From: Scatosoma sp045654025
GTDB taxonomy: Bacteria > Bacillota > Clostridia > Christensenellales > Borkfalkiaceae
Assembly (NCBI GenBank): GCA_045654025.1
Contig: JAZOMO010000015.1
Coordinates: 1 to 51,411, forward strand
Direction: 5' to 3'
Length of the DNA: 51,411 nt
Part shown: piece after piece, positions 24,852 through 30,870 of the stretch
Numbering within the stretch: the stretch's first letter is position 1
Layout: each line of letters opens with the position of its first letter
Notes under the pieces: generated by a model
The model's database searches: none
What the model was told of the DNA's origin: nothing
The model's input: only the letters and a program-made list of their open reading frames with translations
Translations under genes and position numbers: made by a program

Positions 24852-25526
24852 ATGGAAAAAATGGTAAACGTATTTCTTTTCGGCAAACGCTATCAGGTGC
24901 CGGAAAGCTTGACGATTATGAAGGCAATGGAATACGCTGGGTACCAGTTGGTACGCGGCTGTGGTTGCCGTAACGGTTTTTGTGGCGCTTGCGCGACCAT
25001 TTACCGTATCAAGGGCGAGCAGGAACTCAAGACCTGCCTTGCTTGCCAAACGAAGGTTGAGGAGGGTATGTACGTTGCAACTCTGCCTTTCTTCCCCTTG
25101 CTAAAGCAGGTATACGACATTGAAAAGATTAAGCCCACTCAGCAGATTATGATGCAGCTGTATCCTGAAATTTATTCTTGTATCGGCTGTAATGCTTGCA
25201 CCAAGAGCTGTACGCAGGAATTGAACGTTATGCAATATATTGCATACGCTCAGCGTGGCGAATACGAAAAGTGCGCTGAGGAGAGCTTTGACTGCGTAAT
25301 GTGCGGCGTATGCTCTTCCCGTTGTCCTGCAGGGATTTCCCATCCTCAGGTAGCGGTGCTTGCTCGTCGTCTGACGGGTAAATACCTTGCGCCGGACAGC
25401 CAGCACCTCATCAACCGCGTTGCAGAAATTGATGCAGGGGATTGCAAGGCGGCGTTGGAGGCAATTATGAACACGCCTTTGGAAGAACAGAAACACCTCT
25501 ATAATACGAGAGAAATTGAAAAATAA
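24852..25526 (+). CDS. frdB: Fumarate reductase iron-sulfur subunit
   Basis: About 224 residues. The N-terminal [2Fe-2S] domain shows CGCRNGFCGACATI plus a distal CLAC; the C-terminal domain has CIGCNACTKSC and CVMCGVCSSRCP, close to the SdhB/FrdB layout. The start is ATG 24852, after AAGGAG at a 10-nt distance; a longer reading from 24729 lies wholly inside the previous gene. Two things stand out: no membrane-anchor gene accompanies it, and it lacks the HdrB-like C-terminal half found in TfrB of methanogen thiol:fumarate reductase, while a separate HdrB is encoded upstream. Predicted role: passing electrons from HdrB/HdrC to FrdA. Confidence 0.9.
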   Translation: MEKMVNVFLFGKRYQVPESLTIMKAMEYAGYQLVRGCGCRNGFCGACATIYRIKGEQELKTCLACQTKVEEGMYVATLPFFPLLKQVYDIEKIKPTQQIMMQLYPEIYSCIGCNACTKSCTQELNVMQYIAYAQRGEYEKCAEESFDCVMCGVCSSRCPAGISHPQVAVLARRLTGKYLAPDSQHLINRVAEIDAGDCKAALEAIMNTPLEEQKHLYNTREIEK

Positions 25527-25540
25527 TAGGGGAACGCGAC

Positions 25541-27145
25541 ATGTATCAATATACCGATGAACAACTTGAATCGATGAAAAAAGTAGAAGCAAGCCGCGCT
25601 TCCCGTATTGAAAAACTGCATGAAAGACTGACCGCTGAGGAAAAGGAGGCTGTGCTTGCTAAGTTTCACCCCGACTATATCACTTCTGCGTACGAAGAAT
25701 TGAAGGTCGGTCAAAACAAAGGCGGCAAGGTCTCGCACGAGCTTGCAGTATTGTTGCAGGGCCATTCCCGTGTTAAGGATATGGAAATCGACCTTTCTAA
25801 GATTGATTACGACGTGGACGTATTAGTTATCGGCGGTGGCGGCGCTGGCTCTTCTGCGGCGATTGAGGCGCATCAGAGAGGCGCAAACGTTATGATCGTC
25901 ACCAAGCTTCGCTTGGGCGATGCGAACACGGCGATGGCAGAGGGCGGTATTCAGGCGGCTGACAAGCCCAACGACAGCCCTGCAACCCATTATTTGGACG
26001 CGCTTGGCGGCGGCCACTTCAAGAACAAGCCCGAACTTCTCTACAAGCTTGTAAACGAAGCTCCCGAGGCGATTTTGTGGCTGAACAACCTCGGCGTTAT
26101 GTTCGACAAGGAAGAGGACGGCACGATGGTTACCACGCACGGCGGCGGTACGTCCAGAAAGCGTATGCACGCTTGCCGTGACTATTCCGGTTCGGAAATT
26201 ATGCGTACCCTTCGCGACGAAGTATTCAACCGTGGCATCACCGTTGTGGACTTTACCTCGGCAATCGAACTCATTAAGGACACCGACGGCAAGGTTGCAG
26301 GTGCGGTGCTGATGAATATGGAAACGCAGGAAATTATGGTGGCAAGAGCCAAGACCGTTGTTATCGCAACGGGCGGCGCAGGCAGATTGCATTATCAAGG
26401 CTTCCCTACGTCCAACCATTACGGCGCAACGGCAGACGGCTTGGTGCTTGGCTATCGCGCAGGCGCAAAGCTGCTCTATCCCGAAACCCTGCAATATCAT
26501 CCCACGGGCGCGGCAGAACCCACGCAGATTTACGGCGCGCTCGTTACGGAAAAGGTGCGTTCCTTGGGCGCACAGCTCGTCAACAAGAACGGCGAGGCGT
26601 TCGTGTATTCCTTGGAAACCCGTGACGTAACGGCATCCTCGATTATCAAGGAATGTAAAGAAAACGGCAACGGTATCAAGACGACGGACGGCGAAGGCGT
26701 ATGGTTGGATACTCCGCTTATCGACATTTTGAACGGCGAGGGTACGATTGAAAAGCGTATTCCTGCAATGCTTCGTATGTTCGGTAAGTACGGTATCGAC
26801 ATTCGTAAAGAACCGATTTTGATTTACCCGACCTTGCATTATCAGAACGGCGGTTTGGACATCGGCGCAAACGGTATGACGTGCATCGAAAACTTGTACG
26901 TTGCGGGCGAGGCAGTAGGCGGTATCCACGGCACGAACCGTTTGATGGGTAACTCTTTGCTCGACATCATCGTATTCGGCAGAAACGCAGGTCAGCAGGC
27001 TGGCGAAAAGTACAAGACCGTAGAGTTGAAAGAATTGACGCTGTCGCACGTTGATGCGTTTGAGAAAGAGTTGGAAGAGGCAGGCATTTCCACGGAAGTA
27101 CGCTCTCCTAAGCTCTTGCCTGATTACAGACGTCAAGCAAACTAA
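25541..27145 (+). CDS. frdA: Fumarate reductase flavoprotein subunit
   Basis: A 534-residue soluble flavoprotein of the FrdA/SdhA/aspartate-oxidase family. FAD motif VIGGGGAGSSAAIEA near residue 97, the AEGGIQAA segment, SRKRMHACRDYSG, then the active site: LQYHPTG near 320, the NKNGEAFVYSLETRDVTAS arginine region, PTLHYQNGGLDI, and GIHGTNRLMGNSLLD near 462. All catalytic segments expected for fumarate reduction are present. The first ~90 residues are an unusual charged, partly helical extension before the FAD domain, and the C-terminal helical domain is short. No signal peptide is seen, so it is cytosolic. L-aspartate oxidase is unlikely with frdB adjacent and no nadA/nadC nearby. Confidence 0.92.
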   Translation: MYQYTDEQLESMKKVEASRASRIEKLHERLTAEEKEAVLAKFHPDYITSAYEELKVGQNKGGKVSHELAVLLQGHSRVKDMEIDLSKIDYDVDVLVIGGGGAGSSAAIEAHQRGANVMIVTKLRLGDANTAMAEGGIQAADKPNDSPATHYLDALGGGHFKNKPELLYKLVNEAPEAILWLNNLGVMFDKEEDGTMVTTHGGGTSRKRMHACRDYSGSEIMRTLRDEVFNRGITVVDFTSAIELIKDTDGKVAGAVLMNMETQEIMVARAKTVVIATGGAGRLHYQGFPTSNHYGATADGLVLGYRAGAKLLYPETLQYHPTGAAEPTQIYGALVTEKVRSLGAQLVNKNGEAFVYSLETRDVTASSIIKECKENGNGIKTTDGEGVWLDTPLIDILNGEGTIEKRIPAMLRMFGKYGIDIRKEPILIYPTLHYQNGGLDIGANGMTCIENLYVAGEAVGGIHGTNRLMGNSLLDIIVFGRNAGQQAGEKYKTVELKELTLSHVDAFEKELEEAGISTEVRSPKLLPDYRRQAN

Positions 27146-27174
27146 TAGGAAAAAGATGAAATAATCAATCCGAC

Positions 27175-27206
27175 AAAACGCACGAAGGTACGCTTTGTGC
27201 GTTTTT
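27175..27206 (+). terminator. Internal terminator between frdA and the exporter gene
   Basis: AAAACGCAC (27175-27183) pairs with GTGCGTTTT (27197-27205), 13-nt loop, ending in a T run. It lies between two genes of one functional module and may set a lower level of exporter mRNA by partial read-through. No promoter was seen between it and the start at 27230. Confidence 0.75.
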
Positions 27207-27229
27207 GTGCGGAATATGGAGAAATAAAA

Positions 27230-28636
27230 ATGGGAAATGTAAAAAACAAAAAAAGCCTGAAATGGCTTTGGATTGTCCTTGCGGCAGTGGTCGTTGCGGC
27301 TTTGGCGACGTGGTGTATCATCTCTGCAATCAACAATCCTAAAATGGTCCCCGATAAGAACAATCCAGATGTTGAAATCGGTAAGGAAACGGTAAGCAAT
27401 ATCTTGAACTTTGGTACAACCTTCGTGCTGTTTGTAATTGCATTCTTAGTAATCGGCGTTGGGTATTTGTTGGGTGGTATCAATATTAAAGGTGTCACGC
27501 TTGGTACGGCAGGTGTATTCTTGGTGGCGATTTTGGTTGGCTACCTTTGTACGCTCGTGCCTGCAAACGCAGGTGTTTTCTCGGGTTTCCACCTGACGGA
27601 AGATTCTACGGTTGTTAAATACTTGAAAGGTCCTGTACAGAACATCGGCTTGATTTTGTTCGTTGGCAGCGTTGGTTTCATCGCTGGCCCGAACTTCTTC
27701 AAAAATCTTGCGAAAAACTTCAAAACGTATATCGTTTTAGGGATTGTCATCATTTTGACGGGTACGCTGGTTGCGGTACTTTGTACGTTGTTTACCGATT
27801 ACGGCCCTGAATACTGGGCTGGCGTACTTTCGGGCGCATTGACTTCTACGCCCGGTTTCTCTGCAGCGAAGGATGCGGCAGATGCAAGCTTTGAATCCTT
27901 GATTACACTCGGCCATGCAATCGCTTATCCCATGGGCGTCGTCGGTGTCGTATTGTTCGTTCAGCTTTTGCCTAAATTCTTGAAAGCGGATATGAATAAG
28001 GAACGCGAACTTTTGAAGATCGGCGGCGCAGAAGAAGTTAGAGATTATTCTAAGTTCTTCAAGGTAGAGGATTTTGGTTTTATGCCTTTTGCGCTTGCGA
28101 TTGTTTCCGGCTTGTTGCTTGGTTCCATCACGATTCCCTTGACGGGTGAAGGGTACAACGGACCTTGCTTCTCGCTTGGCACGACGGGCGGCGTCTTGAT
28201 TATGTGCCTCGTATTTGGGCATTTTGGTCACATCGGCAAGCTGTCTTTAGAGGTGAAAGAAGGCACTCTCAAGGTTATGCGTGAGCTCGGCTTGGCGCTC
28301 TTCCTTTTGGGCGCAGGTGTTCACGGCGGTGTATCCTTGGTAGAGCAAATTTCCGCAAACGGCGGTGCAGCTATCGTTATTTGGGGCTTTGTCGGCGGTT
28401 TAGTGATGACGATTGCGCCTCTTGTAGTTGGTTATTTCTTGGGTAGATACGTCTTGAAATTACCTCTGCTTAATAACCTTGGTTCGATTACGGGCGGTAT
28501 GACCTCGACGCCTGCGCTGGGCACGCTGATTTCTACGGCGAAGACGGACGACGTTGCATCTGCGTATGCGTCTACCTATCCGATTGCGCTCGTGTTGGTC
28601 GTTTTGGCTTCTCAGCTGATGATCACGCTGATGTAA
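27230..28636 (+). CDS. AAEx-family carrier, predicted succinate exporter
   Basis: A 468-residue inner-membrane protein with about 11-12 hydrophobic segments in two halves. Each half carries the aspartate:alanine-exchanger signature: SGALTSTPGFSAA and GGMTSTPALGTL. The family includes AspT and the Corynebacterium succinate exporter SucE. The usual central TrkA-C domains are missing: only about 40 charged residues (around LKADMNKERELLKIGGAEE) link the halves, so it is shorter than AspT. ATG 27230 is chosen because GGAG lies 8 nt upstream; the in-frame GTG 27197 is inside the terminator stem. Next to fumarase and fumarate reductase, succinate (or a dicarboxylate exchange) is the likely cargo; aspartate remains possible. 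Confidence 0.83.
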   Translation: MGNVKNKKSLKWLWIVLAAVVVAALATWCIISAINNPKMVPDKNNPDVEIGKETVSNILNFGTTFVLFVIAFLVIGVGYLLGGINIKGVTLGTAGVFLVAILVGYLCTLVPANAGVFSGFHLTEDSTVVKYLKGPVQNIGLILFVGSVGFIAGPNFFKNLAKNFKTYIVLGIVIILTGTLVAVLCTLFTDYGPEYWAGVLSGALTSTPGFSAAKDAADASFESLITLGHAIAYPMGVVGVVLFVQLLPKFLKADMNKERELLKIGGAEEVRDYSKFFKVEDFGFMPFALAIVSGLLLGSITIPLTGEGYNGPCFSLGTTGGVLIMCLVFGHFGHIGKLSLEVKEGTLKVMRELGLALFLLGAGVHGGVSLVEQISANGGAAIVIWGFVGGLVMTIAPLVVGYFLGRYVLKLPLLNNLGSITGGMTSTPALGTLISTAKTDDVASAYASTYPIALVLVVLASQLMITLM

Positions 28637-28644
28637 AGAAAGAG

Positions 28645-28684
28645 AATATCCGCTGTATGTCAAAAGTACGGCGGATATTTTTTT
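28645..28684 (+). terminator. Terminator of the succinate module
   Basis: AATATCCGC (28645-28653) pairs with GCGGATATT (28671-28679), with extra GTA/TAC pairing inside, followed by seven T. Strong; it closes the 12.7-kb gene block that starts at 15983. Confidence 0.93.
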
Positions 28685-28703
28685 GAAAAGTAGTTAAAAA
28701 CAG

Positions 28704-28732
28704 TTGATTTTTCAAGGAAAATCATATATAAT
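28704..28732 (+). promoter_or_regulatory. Promoter of tRNA-Ser
   Basis: TTGATT (28704-28709), 17-nt spacer, TATAAT (28727-28732); predicted start about 7 nt before the mature tRNA. Confidence 0.85.
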
Positions 28733-28745
28733 AAGTAGGCTGTTT

Positions 28746-28835
28746 GCAGAGATGGCGGAGCGGCTGAACGCGCACGATTCGAAATCGTGTTAGGCAGGAA
28801 TGTCTACGAGGGTTCAAATCCCTCTCTCTGCGCCA
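28746..28835 (+). tRNA. tRNA-Ser(CGA)
   Basis: A 90-nt class II tRNA with a long variable arm, encoded CCA and discriminator G. Acceptor GCAGAGA/TCTCTGC; anticodon arm CACGA-TTCGAAA-TCGTG gives anticodon CGA, reading TCG; T arm GAGGGTTCAAATCCCTC. It has its own promoter and is followed directly by a hairpin. Confidence 0.96.
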
Positions 28836-28872
28836 CAAAATGGAGAGGGGAAAGATCCCATCTCCATTTTGT
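28835..28872 (+). terminator. Terminator after tRNA-Ser
   Basis: ACAAAATGGAGA (from 28835) pairs perfectly with TCTCCATTTTGT (28861-28872), with GGG/CCC inside. Very stable but with only a short T run inside the stem, so the hairpin may also act in tRNA 3' processing. Confidence 0.75.
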
Positions 28873-28914
28873 TATGTAATTTTGAGAGGGATTTGAGGGA
28901 ATTGTAAAAAACCG

Positions 28915-28943
28915 TTGAAATTATTTTTATTTTATGCTATGAT
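28915..28943 (+). promoter_or_regulatory. Promoter of the LCMT-type methyltransferase gene
   Basis: TTGAAA (28915-28920), 17-nt spacer, TATGAT (28938-28943). The leader contains GAAGGG before ATG 28978. Confidence 0.75.
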
Positions 28944-28977
28944 AAATATACTGATAACAAGAAAATGAAGGGCATAT

Positions 28978-29802
28978 ATGAATAGTGTAAACAAGACTTT
29001 ATATATTCCGTTATACGGCAAATCCTACGTCAGCAAGAAGGGCTTGTTCCTCGACGACAAAAAAGCCGAGGAAATTTGGGAACAAGAAGGCTTTTCCTTA
29101 AAAGGGAAAGCAAAATCCAAATGGCTTGCTTATTATATGGGTGTGCGTTCGGCGGTCTTTGACGAATGGTTAAAACAGCAAACGTCGGATATGCCCAACG
29201 CCGTTATCTTGCATATCGGTTGCGGACTGGACAGCCGTATTTTAAGAGTGGGCGCAAATAATCATAAATGGTACGACCTCGATTTTCCGCAGGTCATTGA
29301 AGAGCGAAAACGCTACTACACGGAAACGGATACCTATAAAATGCTTGCAGGTGATGCAAGGGAAAGCGGTTGGCTGTCAGCAATTCCTGAAACGGATGCC
29401 GCCATCGTCGTAATGGAAGGCGTCAGCATGTACTTGACCATTGAGGAAATGCAAAGCCTCGCGGGACGTTTATCTGAACACTTTGAAAAAGTGGTGCTTT
29501 TGGTGGACGCCTATACTATCTTTGCGGCGAAGATGTCTAAGCGCAGAAACCCGATCAACGAGGTGGGCGTAAGCGAGGTCTACGGCATTGACGACCCGAG
29601 GGCGTATGAAAACGAAACCCTCCTCTTTACCAAAGAGCACGTTATGACACCGCAAAAATACATCGACGAGTTAAAAGGCTGCGAAAAGTTCGTCTTTGCC
29701 AAGCTGTACGCAGGCGGTTTCTCCAAAAAGCTGTACCGTTTATATGAATACAAAAAAACAATAATCAAGGTGAACAAGGTGTACTATGGAAAAGGTGTTT
29801 GA
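28978..29802 (+). CDS. Class I SAM-dependent methyltransferase, LCMT family
   Basis: A 274-residue protein with the features of the leucine-carboxyl-methyltransferase (PPM1/LCMT) fold: SAM motif LHIGCGLDSRILRVG near residue 78, the acidic YDLDFPQVIEERKRYY segment that holds the ribose, and VVMEGVSMYLT. Bacterial members of this fold methylate small-molecule carboxylates or hydroxyls in secondary metabolism; the substrate here is unknown. The gene overlaps the next one by 17 bp, so the methyltransferase and the amidohydrolase are translated together and probably act on related compounds. Confidence 0.85.
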   Translation: MNSVNKTLYIPLYGKSYVSKKGLFLDDKKAEEIWEQEGFSLKGKAKSKWLAYYMGVRSAVFDEWLKQQTSDMPNAVILHIGCGLDSRILRVGANNHKWYDLDFPQVIEERKRYYTETDTYKMLAGDARESGWLSAIPETDAAIVVMEGVSMYLTIEEMQSLAGRLSEHFEKVVLLVDAYTIFAAKMSKRRNPINEVGVSEVYGIDDPRAYENETLLFTKEHVMTPQKYIDELKGCEKFVFAKLYAGGFSKKLYRLYEYKKTIIKVNKVYYGKGV

Positions 29803-30856
29803 TTTACACGTACATTACAAATTCGACATTCCTTTGCCTGAAATGGTGGAGATTTTTCGCGAAGAATTTGCCGCCACGGGTACGGAAAAGAAATGCTTCT
29901 TAAGCTTACCCTATGACGAGAAGGCGGGCTTTCGGGAAATGCAAAATATCAAGGGTCTGTATCTAAAATGGGCGTTCTCCCCTGATGCATACGCTTTTGC
30001 GGCATTGGAACATCCCTCGGATCACAGCGACGTCGAGGCGGTTGCAGAGTTCTTCCTTTCGCAAGCAAAGCGCTACCTTTCCGTCGGCTATGACGGGATA
30101 AAGATGCTGGATGGCTATCCCTCGCTAGTAAAAATTTGGGGCTTGCCCGTCGACAGCCCCGTTTACGATCGCTTTTACGCCTTTATGCAGGAAAACGGCT
30201 ACCCCGTTTTGATGCATATTGCCAACCCTTCGAGGAATTGGGATATCGCGAAGGCAACTGAGTACGATATTCAAACGGGGCGTGTTTACGACGATTCTTA
30301 TCCTTCGAAGGAGGAGCTGACGGCGCAGGCATTTCGCGTAATGGAGAAATTCCCTAAACTGCGGCTGATTCTTGCGCATTTTGGCTTTATGTCTGAGGAC
30401 CTCGCCGCGGCGGAGCGCTTTTTCTCCTATCCGAACACCCTCGTGGATATCACGCCGGGCGGCGAACAGCTCATCTATATGCAAAAAGAGTGGGATAAGT
30501 GGTTGCCGTTCTGGATTAAGCATCAGGATCGTATTTTTTACGGAACGGACTACTACGCCTTCCCGAAGGACGAAAACTGGGAGGTTTCCTTTCAGCGCCG
30601 TCCTACCTTTTTACGGCAGTTTTTGGAAACGAGTAGCCAGCATATCTATGCTGATGAGCCCTTCTGCGGCATAAATCTCGCTAAGCCTCTGCGTGATAAA
30701 ATCTATCGCGAGAATTTTATGCGTTTGCTGGGCACGCCCAAGCCTATCGACTGTTCCTACCTTCGCAACGAGGCGGTGCGCTTACAATCCGTGGACGGGA
30801 AATCCTCGCCGATTGCCGACGAGGACTTGGCGTATATTCTTTCTCAAATTCCATAA
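29786..30856 (+). CDS. Amidohydrolase_2-family metal-dependent hydrolase
   Basis: A 356-residue TIM-barrel protein of the ACMSD/gamma-resorcylate-decarboxylase type. Metal and catalytic positions: FDLHVHYK at the N-terminus, LMHIANPS, LILAHFG and YGTDYYAFP. Family members hydrolyse C-N bonds or decarboxylate aromatic acids; the true reaction cannot be told from sequence. No signal peptide. It starts inside the methyltransferase gene, and its transcript would end at a terminator that lies within the end of the convergent pbp gene. Confidence 0.85.
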   Translation: MEKVFDLHVHYKFDIPLPEMVEIFREEFAATGTEKKCFLSLPYDEKAGFREMQNIKGLYLKWAFSPDAYAFAALEHPSDHSDVEAVAEFFLSQAKRYLSVGYDGIKMLDGYPSLVKIWGLPVDSPVYDRFYAFMQENGYPVLMHIANPSRNWDIAKATEYDIQTGRVYDDSYPSKEELTAQAFRVMEKFPKLRLILAHFGFMSEDLAAAERFFSYPNTLVDITPGGEQLIYMQKEWDKWLPFWIKHQDRIFYGTDYYAFPKDENWEVSFQRRPTFLRQFLETSSQHIYADEPFCGINLAKPLRDKIYRENFMRLLGTPKPIDCSYLRNEAVRLQSVDGKSSPIADEDLAYILSQIP

Positions 30857-30870
30857 AAGTATTGGGGCGT

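Noticed and set aside
25541..27145. L-aspartate oxidase (NadB)
   Set aside because: frdB is adjacent, fumarase is upstream and no nadA or nadC is nearby; the active-site segments fit fumarate reductase equally well.
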